A DNA stretch of 64,000 nucleotides, from NCBI RefSeq assembly GCF_000626715.1, contig NZ_AQRA01000003.1, positions 248,001 through 312,000 of the forward strand. Reading direction: 5' to 3'. This DNA is from Aquimarina atlantica. Lineage in GTDB: Bacteria; Bacteroidota; Bacteroidia; Flavobacteriales; Flavobacteriaceae. Each line of letters opens with the position of its first letter. Positions within the stretch are counted from its first letter, which is position 1. The position numbers and the translations under genes were made by a program. Below, piece by piece: positions 35,773 to 45,809 of this stretch. The notes below the pieces were generated by a model. That model was given only the letters and a program-made list of their open reading frames with translations. It did no database searches and had not been told where the DNA came from.

Positions 35773-36918
35773 TTAAATTGTAACAGATTTGCCTACAAAA
35801 TCGATAACAGTATTGGTGATAAAATCAATTTGTTCATCATCTAATTCTGTATGCATTGGTAAAGAAATCACTTCTTTTACCAATTGATTGGTTATAGGAA
35901 AATCGGCTTCATTATAGCGTTTGTCCTGATATGCTTTTTGACTGTGCAGAGGAATAGGGTAGTAAACACCACAAGGAATTCCGTTATCATTTAGATGTTT
36001 AACCAGAGCATCTCGATCTACATCGATCACTCTAAGCGTATATTGATGAAACACATGTGTGTCTTCCTTATCAATTACAACAGGAGTAATAATATGTTCC
36101 TGATTGGCAAAAGCTGCCGTATATTTTTTTGCTGCCTCTCGTCGGGCATCATTATAGCGATCCAGATTAGGAAGCTTTATTCTTAGCACTGCTGCCTGAA
36201 TAGAATCCAAACGAGAATTTACACCTACGACATCATGATGATATCTCGTATACATTCCATGGTTTACAATTCCTCTTATGATATGTGCCAAATCATCATC
36301 ATTAGTAAAGATCGCACCTCCATCTCCATAACACCCCAAATTTTTAGAAGGGAAAAAAGAAGTAGAAGCTACATGACCAATCGTTCCCGATTTTGAAGTA
36401 CTACCATCTTTAGAGTGGTAACTTCCTCCTATACCTTGGGCATTATCTTCGATTACATATAGGTCATGCTCTTTGGCAATAGCCATAATTGCATCCATAT
36501 TGGCAGACTGCCCAAATAAATGTACAGGTACAATAGCTTTTGTCTTAGGAGTAATTGCTTTTTTTATAGCTTCGGGATCAATATTAAAAGAATCTGGCTC
36601 TACATCTACTAGCACAGGAGTAAGCTGTAGTAATGCAATTACTTCTACTGTAGCAGCAAAAGTAAAATCAGCTGTTATTACTTCATCACCTGGTTGTAGA
36701 CCTAATCCCATCATAGCAATCTGTAATGCATCTGTACCATTTGCACAAGGGATAACATGCTTTACGCCAAGATAATCCTCTAGTTCTTTTTGAAAACTAT
36801 GTACTTCGGGGCCATTAATAAAAGCTGTAGATTGCACAACATCGAGAACAGATGAATCTATGCGTTCTTTGATTTGTTCATATTGACCCTTAAGGTCAAC
36901 CATTTGTATCTTCTTCAT
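35773..36918 (-). CDS. DegT/DnrJ/EryC1/StrS-family sugar aminotransferase
   Basis: 381 aa, normal length. PLP lysine in STSFFPSKNLGCYGDGGAIF; CANGTDALQIAMMGLGLQPGDEVIT, DFTFAATVEVIALL, VHLFGQSANMDAI and IEDNAQGIGG are the family core; the C-terminal HVFHQYTLRV and GVYYPIPLHSQKAY complete it. Makes amino sugars from nucleotide keto-sugars for lipopolysaccharide or exopolysaccharide. Divergent from the Kdo transferase gene, which fits an envelope-sugar role, but no other sugar-nucleotide genes are adjacent. Confidence 0.93.
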   Translation of the reverse strand: MKKIQMVDLKGQYEQIKERIDSSVLDVVQSTAFINGPEVHSFQKELEDYLGVKHVIPCANGTDALQIAMMGLGLQPGDEVITADFTFAATVEVIALLQLTPVLVDVEPDSFNIDPEAIKKAITPKTKAIVPVHLFGQSANMDAIMAIAKEHDLYVIEDNAQGIGGSYHSKDGSTSKSGTIGHVASTSFFPSKNLGCYGDGGAIFTNDDDLAHIIRGIVNHGMYTRYHHDVVGVNSRLDSIQAAVLRIKLPNLDRYNDARREAAKKYTAAFANQEHIITPVVIDKEDTHVFHQYTLRVIDVDRDALVKHLNDNGIPCGVYYPIPLHSQKAYQDKRYNEADFPITNQLVKEVISLPMHTELDDEQIDFITNTVIDFVGKSVTI

Positions 36919-37023
36919 AAATGTTTTATTGTAACCTCACGAAAGTACAAAATATTGATACTATTGCCAATGTAATTTTAGATAAAAGAAATGTATTTTA
37001 GCAATTCATAAAAATTATCATTT

Positions 37024-38265
37024 TTGGGGATTTTATATAACATCTTTATTGCAATATTTAATAGTATACTTCCAATAATAGGTCTATTAAGTCCTAAACT
37101 TAAATTATTTGCCAATGGAAGGAAAGTAGTTTTCGAAACTCTGGAGCAGTATTTTCCTACTCAAGATCGTATTCTTTGGTTTCATTGTGCATCTTTGGGA
37201 GAATATGAGCAAGGTGTTCCTGTAATAGAAGAGCTAAAGAAAAGGTATCCGGATCATAAAGTATTAGTTACTTTTTTTTCCCCTTCTGGTTACGAAGCTA
37301 AAAAAAATAGCACGCTGGCTGATATTATTGTATATCTGCCTATGGATACCAATGCAAATGCTATTCGGTTTATTCAATTGGTAAAACCCGAACTTGCGGT
37401 CTTTGTAAAATATGAGTTTTGGCCTAATTATCTAAAAGTATTACAAAACAGAAATATTCCAGCGGTATTTATATCTGCTACATTTAGAGAAGATCAGGCA
37501 TTTTTTAAATGGTATGGTGGCTTTATGAGAAAAACATTACAAACCGTAGATCACTTTTTTGTTCAGGATAAAATATCACAAACACTAATAGAAAAACAAG
37601 GTTTTGCTAACGTTACGTTGAGTGGAGATACGCGCTTTGATCGTGTGTCACACCAAATAGAAATGGATAATCATGTTGATTTTATTTCAGAATTTATTAA
37701 TGAGCGACTTTGTATAGTAATGGGAAGCTCATGGCCAGAAGACGAAGAAATTTTTATAGACTATATAAACGAAGCTTCGGATAAGGTTTGTTTTATTATT
37801 GCTCCTCATGAAATAAAAGATAATAGCACAAATACATTAAAACGAAAGATCAAAAAGAAAACCGTTTTATATTCTGAAAAAGAAGGAATAGTGCTGAGAG
37901 ATCAACAGGTATTTATTATGAATACTATCGGATATTTGTCTAGAATATATAGTTACGCAGATATAGCATATGTTGGTGGAGCTATGGGAACGGGAGGATT
38001 ACATAATATTTTAGAACCAGCAACTTTCGGAATCCCTATTGTTATCGGTAAAAATTTCGAAAAATTTAGAGAAGCCAAGCAGCTTCAAAAATTGGCTGGG
38101 CTATTTTCGGTTTCAAGTGCTGGTGAATTTAACCAGGTACTAAATAAGCTTGTCGAGGATAAAAAGTTTAGAGAAAAAACAGGAATGATTTCTGGTCACT
38201 TTATTAATAGTAATACCGGGGCTACGGCAATGATTATGGAGTATTTGATCAAGAAAATTAATTAG
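37024..38265 (+). CDS. waaA: 3-deoxy-D-manno-octulosonic acid (Kdo) transferase
   Basis: 413 aa. Adds Kdo to lipid IV-A at the inner membrane. N-terminal membrane anchor then KLKLFANGRK, the GT30 core WFHCASLGEYEQGVPVIEEL, VLVTFFSPSGYE, VYLPMDTNANAI, KYEFWPNYLK, and C-terminal YVGGAMGTGGLHNILEPATFGIP. The start codon is a TTG: no ATG or GTG lies in frame between the preceding sequence and the conserved anchor, and the first internal ATG falls well inside the domain. Confidence 0.95.
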   Translation: MGILYNIFIAIFNSILPIIGLLSPKLKLFANGRKVVFETLEQYFPTQDRILWFHCASLGEYEQGVPVIEELKKRYPDHKVLVTFFSPSGYEAKKNSTLADIIVYLPMDTNANAIRFIQLVKPELAVFVKYEFWPNYLKVLQNRNIPAVFISATFREDQAFFKWYGGFMRKTLQTVDHFFVQDKISQTLIEKQGFANVTLSGDTRFDRVSHQIEMDNHVDFISEFINERLCIVMGSSWPEDEEIFIDYINEASDKVCFIIAPHEIKDNSTNTLKRKIKKKTVLYSEKEGIVLRDQQVFIMNTIGYLSRIYSYADIAYVGGAMGTGGLHNILEPATFGIPIVIGKNFEKFREAKQLQKLAGLFSVSSAGEFNQVLNKLVEDKKFREKTGMISGHFINSNTGATAMIMEYLIKKIN

Positions 38266-38310
38266 AGCGAAAACTATTAAAACAACAAAGAATAGCGCTT
38301 TTGCTTTTAA

Positions 38311-38967
38311 CTATACGGTAACGGCCTGATTAAAATATCGCCTAAACGGAAGCATTTCTTTATATACAGCAATCACCTTATCCATAAAATCATCTTTTAG
38401 TATATCTTCTTGAGTTAGAGGATGAATCACGGCAAATGTTCTATGACGTAGCAAATCAATATATTCATGATCAGAAGAGTATCCTTTGGGAGTAGTTTTT
38501 AGTTTGTCTTTATCTAAGTACATCCCTCCAAAGGTTTGTTTAAAGCTTTTTTTGTTTAAAATTTTTACAAGCTCTTCACCGTTATAATCAATTGCTTCTC
38601 GAATACTATTTAGCATCTTGTTTTCTGGCCTCCAATAGCCACCGGCTAATTCACATTCGTTAATTCCGATCTGAATATAAAAATCACCTTGTTTGGTACG
38701 TTGATCTAGTCCTGCTGCAAAATGATCTTTGTAAACTGGTTTATTTGGATGAAAAAGTAAATTATTATTAATACGATTAATTCCTTTTTTGCCTGGAGTA
38801 GGATAGTAATTTGGGTCTATTGCTGCCAATTTTCCATCCAATTCATCTAGCCATTGTATAAACGAATTGCGAATGGTTTGATACTGTTTTCTATTCGCAT
38901 CCATCCATTCTTTATGATTATTGGCTTGTAAATCTTGTAAAAACTGAAAGAGTGCATTAAAATCCAT
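38311..38967 (-). CDS. DUF2461 domain-containing protein
   Basis: 218 aa, the full DUF2461/TIGR02453 family: FLQDLQANNHKEWMDANRKQYQ at the start, KKGINRINNNLLFHPNKPVYKDHFAAGLD in part, GGYWRPENKML, and TPKGYSSDHEYIDLLRHRTFAV. Function unknown. 14 bases after the deoxynucleoside kinase, likely the same transcript. Confidence 0.92.
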   Translation of the reverse strand: MDFNALFQFLQDLQANNHKEWMDANRKQYQTIRNSFIQWLDELDGKLAAIDPNYYPTPGKKGINRINNNLLFHPNKPVYKDHFAAGLDQRTKQGDFYIQIGINECELAGGYWRPENKMLNSIREAIDYNGEELVKILNKKSFKQTFGGMYLDKDKLKTTPKGYSSDHEYIDLLRHRTFAVIHPLTQEDILKDDFMDKVIAVYKEMLPFRRYFNQAVTV

Positions 38968-38981
38968 CTTGATCCAAAGAA

Positions 38982-39596
38982 TTAGAATAACCCGTTTAAC
39001 TCGGCATCAATACGATTTATAATATTGCCCAAATCCTCTGGATTGTCTACAAAATTGATATTGTCTACATCTACAATAAGAAGGTTGCCTTTATCATAAT
39101 CATGCGCCCAGGCTTCATATCGTTCATTAAGCCTGCTTAGATAATCAATACTAATGGTATTTTCATATTCACGTCCACGTTTATGAATTTGATTTACAAG
39201 ATTAGGAATACTACTTCTAAGATAAATTAGTAAGTCGGGACCTTCTACTACATTTTCCATAAGGTCAAAAAGTGATCTGTAGTTTTCAAAATCACGATTG
39301 GTCATAAGCCCCATGGCATGTAAGTTTGGAGCAAAAATGTATGCATCCTCATAAATCGTTCTATCCTGGATAATATCTTTTCCGCTTTCACGAATATCTA
39401 ATATTTGTCTAAAACGACTATTAAGGAAATAAATCTGAAGATTAAAAGACCAACGCTCCATCTTATTATAAAAATCCTCTAGATAAGGGTTTTCTAATAC
39501 ATCTTCAAAATGAGCTTCCCATTTATAATGTTTAGCAAGTAATCGGGTCAATGTAGTTTTTCCGGCTCCGATATTTCCAGCTATTGCTATATGCAT
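38982..39596 (-). CDS. Deoxynucleoside kinase
   Basis: 204 aa. P-loop IAGNIGAGKTTLTRLLAKHY, then the family motifs FEDVLENPYLEDFY, the DRTIYEDAYIFA (ERS/DRTIYED) substrate loop, and the lid with HKRGREYE. Phosphorylates deoxynucleosides (dA/dG type) for salvage; complements the CNT transporter and ThyA far upstream. Very compact, normal for the bacterial dNK family. Confidence 0.94.
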   Translation of the reverse strand: MHIAIAGNIGAGKTTLTRLLAKHYKWEAHFEDVLENPYLEDFYNKMERWSFNLQIYFLNSRFRQILDIRESGKDIIQDRTIYEDAYIFAPNLHAMGLMTNRDFENYRSLFDLMENVVEGPDLLIYLRSSIPNLVNQIHKRGREYENTISIDYLSRLNERYEAWAHDYDKGNLLIVDVDNINFVDNPEDLGNIINRIDAELNGLF

Positions 39597-39769
39597 AGTT
39601 GATTATTTTTCTTGAGGGGTTTTGTAAAAATGTGCGTTAAAGTTTGGACGTAAATATAGTGGATTTTATGAGTAACATAAAAAGGATAGAAAAGAATTTC
39701 GGTAAGATGCATATTTTAAAAACCTAAGTGCTTGTTTAATCAAAATTAAGTAACGTATAAAAATTGATT

Positions 39770-40450
39770 TTAGCATACTAGTTTATATCCATATCCTCTT
39801 ACATTAATAATTTGAATAGATTCGTCTTGCTTTAATTTTTTACGAAGTTTAGTGATAAATACATCCATACTTCTACCGCTAAAAAAGTCATCATCACCCC
39901 AAAGTTTTTTAAGAATCATAGAACGGTCCAGTACTTGATTTTTGTTTTTAATAAGATGAAACAATAGATGAGCTTCTCTATGTGTAAGTTGTAATGTTTC
40001 TTCTTTATGGGTAAGTAATTGCTTAGGAAAGTCGAAAGTATAGGCACCAATACTAATAATTTCTGCACTCTGTTGTAAGGTAATACGATGCAATAAATTA
40101 TTGATTCTTACGATCAATTCTTCCATGCTAAAAGGTTTTTTTAGGTAATCATTACCACCAATAGTAAATCCTTCTACCACATCTTGTGTTTGAGACTTAG
40201 CGGTAAGAAATATGATAGGAATGGTACTATCTTCTTGTCGAATTTCTTTGGCGAGCGTAAAACCATCTTTTTTAGGCATCATAACATCCAGAACAAGGAG
40301 TTTTGGCTGTATAGATTTGTAAATATCATAAGCTTCTTCGCCATTTTTGGCCAGATGAACTTTAAAACTTCTGGTCTCCAGGCTCTCCTTAATAATTTGA
40401 CCTAGAGAAGGCTCATCTTCTGCAAGTAGTATTTCGATTGTTTCAGCCAT
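39770..40450 (-). CDS. OmpR-family response regulator
   Basis: 226 aa. Receiver with Asp55 in LLVLDVMMPKKDGF, FLTAKS switch Thr and YLKKPF Lys; C-terminal winged-helix with LTHREAHLLFHLIKNKNQVLDRSMILKKLWG (in part), FFSGRSMDVFITKLRKKL and IINVRGYGYKL. It overlaps the 3' end of its kinase by 8 bases. Direct repeats with a 10-bp period in the divergent promoter are a plausible target. Confidence 0.96.
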   Translation of the reverse strand: MAETIEILLAEDEPSLGQIIKESLETRSFKVHLAKNGEEAYDIYKSIQPKLLVLDVMMPKKDGFTLAKEIRQEDSTIPIIFLTAKSQTQDVVEGFTIGGNDYLKKPFSMEELIVRINNLLHRITLQQSAEIISIGAYTFDFPKQLLTHKEETLQLTHREAHLLFHLIKNKNQVLDRSMILKKLWGDDDFFSGRSMDVFITKLRKKLKQDESIQIINVRGYGYKLVC

Positions 40451-41954
40451 TGGGTAAAGTAATTTTGAAATTGGTTAACCCTTGATCTAATGATAATTGT
40501 ATGGTTCCTTTATGTTTTTCAATAATAGTTTTGGTATAAAAAAGACCAATGCCAAAACCTTTAACATCATGCGTATTTCCTTTGGGTACACGATAGAATT
40601 TTTCGAATATTTTTTCTTTATGAGCTTTGGTTAATCCTGTTCCATTATCTCTAATTTCTATGAGAATATGTAAATCTGTATTTGTAATACTAATACCCAC
40701 TGTATTTCCTCCATATTTAATTGCATTGTCAACAATATTATTTATGGCATTTTCGAAGTGAAACACATCTATTTTTCTCCAAATATTTTCATGAGAATTG
40801 ATAAAGGTTATGTTTTTTTCGGGTGAATTTACCTTATGCTTTTCTGCAATAGTATGAATCAGAGGTGTCAGATTCGTTTCTTCCAGATTTAACTGCAATT
40901 CATCGCTGTCTAGTGTGGCCGTTTCAAGAATTTTTTCGACCATGGTATTAAGTTTGTTTAATTGACCCGAAGATATTTTGATATACTTTTTTGTCTTTTC
41001 CTGATCATTTTCCTGATTGAAATTTTGAATACCTTCTAGAGCAGCACTTATAGTGGCAATAGGGGTTTTAAATTCGTGAGTGATATTACTTATTAAGTCG
41101 TTTTTAAGTGCGGCCAGTTGTTTTTGATGGGTAATGATTTGAAGTAGGTACAATAAACAACCAATTACGGCAGCCATTAATATAAAAGACAAAAGTATGC
41201 CAAGCAGGTTTTTCTTCAGAATAGTAATTGTAGTATTTGTAAAAAAAAGCTTTAGAGAACTATGTGGAGGAAGATATGAAGATTTAGATTGAGTGTATAA
41301 TTGGCTTTTATCAATTGTTAAGGTATCACATGTATTGTTATTATGTAATTGCTCTAACCCATTGGTGTATTTTAAAGTATAATCAGCAGAAACTTTTTTT
41401 CGAACCAGCTCAACCTTTAATAAACTATCTATTGTATTGAGATTAACTTTATCCTGACTTATAGAAATAACAATTTTAGAAGTCAAGGTTTCAAACGGAT
41501 TTGTATTGGTAGAAACTGTGATCGAATCATGCTCTGATATATTTAGCATGGTCTCAATAGAATCAGAGAGTTGTAAAACCTTTATAAATTGTTTTGTAGA
41601 ATCAATATTTTTATTTCTATAGAAAGATATTTCTGAAGTTTTGATAGAATCTGATAGATTAGATCTGCTAAAATGCTTTTGAGTAGAATCAATTCGTTTT
41701 AAAATTTTATCAAGTTGTTTATTCGAGAAATGATTTAAGTTTTTCGGGTTGGATATAAAGCTAAAAGTTTGGTTTTTTGCTAATTCTTCGTAATACTGAT
41801 CAACAGCATTGTCTAAACTAATCTGTACTTCATTAACCAATTGTTGTTTAGAAGCCTGATAATTTTTGAAATTCCAGTATATCTGAATCACTAAGGTAAC
41901 CAGAATAACGGATGAAATAAAATACAATATGCTCTTATAACGATTCTTTTGCAT
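40443..41954 (-). CDS. Two-component sensor histidine kinase (HisKA type)
   Basis: 503 aa. Membrane helix at ~10-28, a periplasmic sensor of ~210 residues with no recognised fold, second helix near 247-270 (LLGILLSFILMAAVIGCLLYLL in part), HisKA with LISNITHEFKTPIATISAALE and HATPase with NNIVDNAIKYG, IRDNGTGL and GFGIGLFYTK. Divergent from the GLPGLI gene. This kinase-regulator plus GLPGLI/outer-membrane barrel arrangement recurs in Flavobacteriia and suggests envelope sensing. Confidence 0.95.
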   Translation of the reverse strand: MQKNRYKSILYFISSVILVTLVIQIYWNFKNYQASKQQLVNEVQISLDNAVDQYYEELAKNQTFSFISNPKNLNHFSNKQLDKILKRIDSTQKHFSRSNLSDSIKTSEISFYRNKNIDSTKQFIKVLQLSDSIETMLNISEHDSITVSTNTNPFETLTSKIVISISQDKVNLNTIDSLLKVELVRKKVSADYTLKYTNGLEQLHNNNTCDTLTIDKSQLYTQSKSSYLPPHSSLKLFFTNTTITILKKNLLGILLSFILMAAVIGCLLYLLQIITHQKQLAALKNDLISNITHEFKTPIATISAALEGIQNFNQENDQEKTKKYIKISSGQLNKLNTMVEKILETATLDSDELQLNLEETNLTPLIHTIAEKHKVNSPEKNITFINSHENIWRKIDVFHFENAINNIVDNAIKYGGNTVGISITNTDLHILIEIRDNGTGLTKAHKEKIFEKFYRVPKGNTHDVKGFGIGLFYTKTIIEKHKGTIQLSLDQGLTNFKITLPNG

Positions 41955-41994
41955 ACTTCAAAAGTAAGGTTCTTATCTTATATAAAGCCAATCG

Positions 41995-42032
41995 GTTAAC
42001 ACACGTTAACATTGGTTAACCTTCTGGTTAGG
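41995..42032. promoter_or_regulatory. GTTAAC ladder with 10-bp period, candidate OmpR-type operator
   Basis: GTTAAC at 41995-42000, 42005-42010 and 42015-42020, exactly 10 bp apart, then GTTAGG at 42027-42032. It lies between the divergent kinase/regulator and GLPGLI genes, upstream of a CATATTTG box at 42043-42050 that reads toward the GLPGLI gene. One-turn-spaced direct repeats are the usual form of OmpR/PhoB-family sites. Confidence 0.6.
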
Positions 42033-42077
42033 ATTCAGTTTTCATATTTGTAGCGTATTAATCAAAAAAATCTAATC

Positions 42078-42902
42078 ATGGTACGAATTATAATATTGAT
42101 AGCGCTGTTTATGTTTGAAAGCCTGTTTGCCCAGGATTTTCAAGGTGTTGTAACATATAAAACCAATAGAAAAGTGGATCTTAATATGGAAGACTCTAAA
42201 ATGAATGCTGATATGCAAAAACAACTCCAGGAGATGTTGAAAAAGCAATTTCAAAAAGAGTATGTATTAAATTTTAATACTTCAGAATCAATATACAAAG
42301 AGGAAGAAAGTTTAGGAACACCACAACCAGCCTCTGGGGTTCAGATTGTAATTGCAGGATCGGGGGCATCTAATATTTTGTATAAAAACATTAAAGAAAA
42401 ACGCTTTGCCAGGAAACAAGATATGATGGGAAAGCTATTTTTGGTAAAAGACAAGCTGGAAAAATTAGACTGGAAGCTCGAAGATGAAACAAAAAAAATA
42501 GGGAACTATACGTGTTATAAAGCAACAGCAAAACGAATGGGGCAACGTATGCGCAGTATGACAATCAGTGTCAATAGTGATGAAGAAATGAGAGAGCCTG
42601 AAGAAGAAGAAATTACAATTACAGCATGGTATACACCAGAAATACCAATCTCTAATGGACCCGAAAATTATTGGGGACTTCCTGGTTTGATTTTAGAAAT
42701 CAATGACGGGAATCAAAGTATACTGAGTACTAAATTGGTATTGAATTCAAAAAAGAAAACAGATATCAAAGAACCAACAAAAGGTAAGGTTGTTACAGAA
42801 GAAAAATTTGAAAAAATAATGGAAAAGAAAATGAAAGAAATGAGAGATAGAATGAATACACGAGGAGGTAGTGGAGATTTCGAAATACGAATCGGAGGAT
42901 AA
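42078..42902 (+). CDS. GLPGLI family protein
   Basis: 274 aa. Signal peptide (IILIALFMFESLFAQ), beta-rich body, and the name-giving GLPGLILEIND near residue 200 preceded by AWYTPEIPISNGPENYW. Methionine- and lysine-rich stretches at both ends (KMNADMQKQLQEMLKKQF; MEKKMKEMRDRMN). GLPGLI proteins are secreted, unknown in function, and typically encoded next to outer-membrane barrels, as here. Confidence 0.94.
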   Translation: MVRIIILIALFMFESLFAQDFQGVVTYKTNRKVDLNMEDSKMNADMQKQLQEMLKKQFQKEYVLNFNTSESIYKEEESLGTPQPASGVQIVIAGSGASNILYKNIKEKRFARKQDMMGKLFLVKDKLEKLDWKLEDETKKIGNYTCYKATAKRMGQRMRSMTISVNSDEEMREPEEEEITITAWYTPEIPISNGPENYWGLPGLILEINDGNQSILSTKLVLNSKKKTDIKEPTKGKVVTEEKFEKIMEKKMKEMRDRMNTRGGSGDFEIRIGG

Positions 42903-42940
42903 ATTCATATTCAAACCTAAAATAATACTAATTAAAAAGC

Positions 42941-42974
42941 AGTAACTCTACTCTTCATCACGAGTTACTGTTTC
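42941..42974 (+). terminator. Hairpin between the GLPGLI gene and the barrel gene
   Basis: CAGTAACTC (42941-42949) and GAGTTACTG (42963-42971), 9 bp, followed by only TTT. May attenuate transcription into the barrel gene rather than end it. Confidence 0.45.
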
Positions 42975-43013
42975 TATAACTCTGGTTATAGAAATAGATA
43001 AAATCATTATAAA

Positions 43014-45758
43014 ATGCACAAAAAATTAGGACTATTGGTATTCCTTATGGGGATATCCCTGGCATCTACTGCTCAAAAAGTACAAATCACTGGTTTTGTT
43101 AAAGATTCATTAGGTGATCCTATTGCAATGGCTAATGTAATTGCGTATAAGAAATCAGATAATACTATGACTAGTTATGGCATCACGAATGATCAGGGTA
43201 AGTATAAAATTTCAGTTCCTAATAATGAAACATATCTGCTAAAAGTTAGTTTTATCGGCCTTACCGCAGAAACAAAATCGATTACAGTAACTACCCAAGA
43301 TGTAATTTCAGATTTTGAAATGAGATCAAAAGAAAACAGTTTAGACGAAGTAGAAATCGTTTATGAGATGCCAGTGGTAGTAAAAGGAGATACCTTAGTG
43401 TATAATACAGATTCTTTTGTAAATGGCACAGAAAAGAAATTAGGAGATGTGTTAGAAAAACTCCCAGGAGTTGATGTTAATGAAAATGGAGAAATTGAAG
43501 TCGAAGGTAAAACCGTTTCTAAGGTAATGGTAGAAGGAAAAGACTTTTTTGACGGAGATTCTAAACTGGCAACAGAAAATATCCCAGCTGATGCATTAGA
43601 TAAGGTTGAAGTGCTTAGAAATTATGAAGATGTAGGGCAGATGCGTGGGTTGCGCAATTCGCAAGATCAGGTAGCTATTAACATCAAATTAAAGGAAGGA
43701 AAAAAGAACTTCTGGTTTGGTGATATAACTGCAGGTTCTGGAGTAGGAGAGACCGAACGTTATATCATAAAACCTAAACTGTTTTATTATAGCCCAAAGT
43801 ACAGTATTAATGTGCTTACGGATATTAATGATATTGGCGAAGTTCCTTTTACGATGAGAGACTATTTTAATTTCACAGGAGGTTTTAGAAATTTAGGTCG
43901 TGGGGGTACTACTTTTAGTATCTCTACAGATGATCTTGCTTTTGCCACATTGCAAAATAATAGAGCTAATGAAGTGGATACTAAATTTGGTGCGGCAAAC
44001 TTTAGCCTTACAGCTAATAAAAAACTGGATCTTAGCGGTTATGGAATCGCAAGTGATACCAGAATTGACTTGATCACTAATACACAAAGAGTATATATCG
44101 ATGGCACTTTGGATCCTACAGATAATACTGTAGAAGAAACTATAGATAACACCCGGCAACGAAGTAAGTTAGGCTTGTTAAAATTAAGTGCAAGTTATAA
44201 GCCGAACAGCAATTTTAGAATGGATTATGATATCTTCGGAAAATTTTCCAGGCAAAAAGAAGATGGTATTTTTCGATCTATAAGATCAACGGTTTCTGAA
44301 GATATAAATGAAAAACTTGAAAATTCTACATTTTCGATTCAACAAAATATGAATGCGTACTATACATTAGGAGCAAAACATATATTTTCATTAGAAGCAC
44401 AACACCTATTTCAAAATGAAGATCCTTTTTATAATGCAATACGATCAGAAATCCCTTTTAGAGGCGTTTTTACACAAATAAATAATCCCTTACTCCCTGG
44501 TACTGATATTTTTGATCCATTAGAAGAATCTGAAAGTTATAGTATTAATCAACAAAAAGAGGTGAAAACAAATAAGCTGGATGCAAAACTGGATTACTAT
44601 TATGTATTAAACAAAAAAAGCAACCTTAATTTCACCTTCGGAAACACACTAAGTACTCAAAGATTTGATTCTAATATTTTTCAGATTTTAGATAATGGAA
44701 ATCAAAATAACTTTGAAGCCAATGAGTTTAATAACGATGTGAAATACAATTTCAATGATCTATATGCTGGTCTACATTATAAGTTTATTAAAGGGATTTT
44801 TACATTTAATCCTGGGGTGAGTGTGCATAATTATAGCTTAAAAGATCAGCAATTAGGAACCGAAATTACTCAGAATGAATGGCAGATTTTACCAGACCTT
44901 TTTGTTTTAGCACAATTAAGGCAAAATGAAAGTCTACGATTTAATTACTCGATAACCGCAGAGTATACCGATATTAATCGTTTGGCGACTGGGTATGTGT
45001 TTAATAATTACAATTCATTATTTCAGGGAAACCGAAATCTCGAAAATTCATTATATGATAATTATTCATTAAACTATTTCAATTTTAATATGTTTAATTA
45101 CACTAATATTTTTGCCCAGATATCGTATAGTAACAGACGTAATCCTATTAAGAATACTAGTGTGATTACAGGAATAAACAGGGTAGATACACCGATTAAT
45201 TCTAATATGGAAGATCAAATACTTTCTGCTAATGGAGATGTTACTCGTACGTTTGGAAAAATAAAAGGAAACCTGAGAGTAAATATAAGTTGGTCGAGTT
45301 TTAATAATATCGTAAATACACTCCCAAGCGAAAGTATAAGTTTTACACAAGTGTATAGTACAGAATGGTCAACCAATTTTAGAAAAGGACCAAATTTTGA
45401 TTTAGGATATAGTCTTACAGTCAATGATTATGATAATAATGGAGCCAAAAATACATTTTATATCAGTCAGCCATTTGCAAGATTAGATTGGTCTTTTGCC
45501 AAAGGTTTTTTAATAAAATCATCGTACAGATATTATGATTATCGCAATACAAAAACGACTCTAAATGAATATAGTTTTTGGGATGCAGATTTATTTTATC
45601 AAAAAACCAATAGTAAATGGGAGTATAAACTGTCTGTAACCAATATTCTGGATACCAAGAGTATTAATCAAGATAGTTTTAATGAGCTATATAATAGCAC
45701 TTCGAGTTATATAGTACAACCTCGTTATTGGATTTTAAGTATCAAATATAATCTGTAA
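43014..45758 (+). CDS. TonB-dependent receptor-like outer-membrane beta-barrel protein
   Basis: 914 aa. Signal peptide (LGLLVFLMGISLASTAQ), carboxypeptidase-regulatory domain ~20-105 (ITGFVKDSLGDPIAMANV), plug domain (KLGDVLEKLPGVDVNENGEI, KVMVEGKDFFDGD), then a ~650-residue barrel of the OMP_b-brl_3 type ending in VQPRYWILSIKYNL. The plug is shorter than in classical TonB receptors. It follows the GLPGLI gene and is likely under the same two-component system. A fragment homologous to its last 24 codons lies at 48133. Confidence 0.93.
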   Translation: MHKKLGLLVFLMGISLASTAQKVQITGFVKDSLGDPIAMANVIAYKKSDNTMTSYGITNDQGKYKISVPNNETYLLKVSFIGLTAETKSITVTTQDVISDFEMRSKENSLDEVEIVYEMPVVVKGDTLVYNTDSFVNGTEKKLGDVLEKLPGVDVNENGEIEVEGKTVSKVMVEGKDFFDGDSKLATENIPADALDKVEVLRNYEDVGQMRGLRNSQDQVAINIKLKEGKKNFWFGDITAGSGVGETERYIIKPKLFYYSPKYSINVLTDINDIGEVPFTMRDYFNFTGGFRNLGRGGTTFSISTDDLAFATLQNNRANEVDTKFGAANFSLTANKKLDLSGYGIASDTRIDLITNTQRVYIDGTLDPTDNTVEETIDNTRQRSKLGLLKLSASYKPNSNFRMDYDIFGKFSRQKEDGIFRSIRSTVSEDINEKLENSTFSIQQNMNAYYTLGAKHIFSLEAQHLFQNEDPFYNAIRSEIPFRGVFTQINNPLLPGTDIFDPLEESESYSINQQKEVKTNKLDAKLDYYYVLNKKSNLNFTFGNTLSTQRFDSNIFQILDNGNQNNFEANEFNNDVKYNFNDLYAGLHYKFIKGIFTFNPGVSVHNYSLKDQQLGTEITQNEWQILPDLFVLAQLRQNESLRFNYSITAEYTDINRLATGYVFNNYNSLFQGNRNLENSLYDNYSLNYFNFNMFNYTNIFAQISYSNRRNPIKNTSVITGINRVDTPINSNMEDQILSANGDVTRTFGKIKGNLRVNISWSSFNNIVNTLPSESISFTQVYSTEWSTNFRKGPNFDLGYSLTVNDYDNNGAKNTFYISQPFARLDWSFAKGFLIKSSYRYYDYRNTKTTLNEYSFWDADLFYQKTNSKWEYKLSVTNILDTKSINQDSFNELYNSTSSYIVQPRYWILSIKYNL

Positions 45759-45809
45759 TTATAGTGTAGATGATTACGACCAATTAGAAGTACTCTAAAA
45801 AAAAACGTA

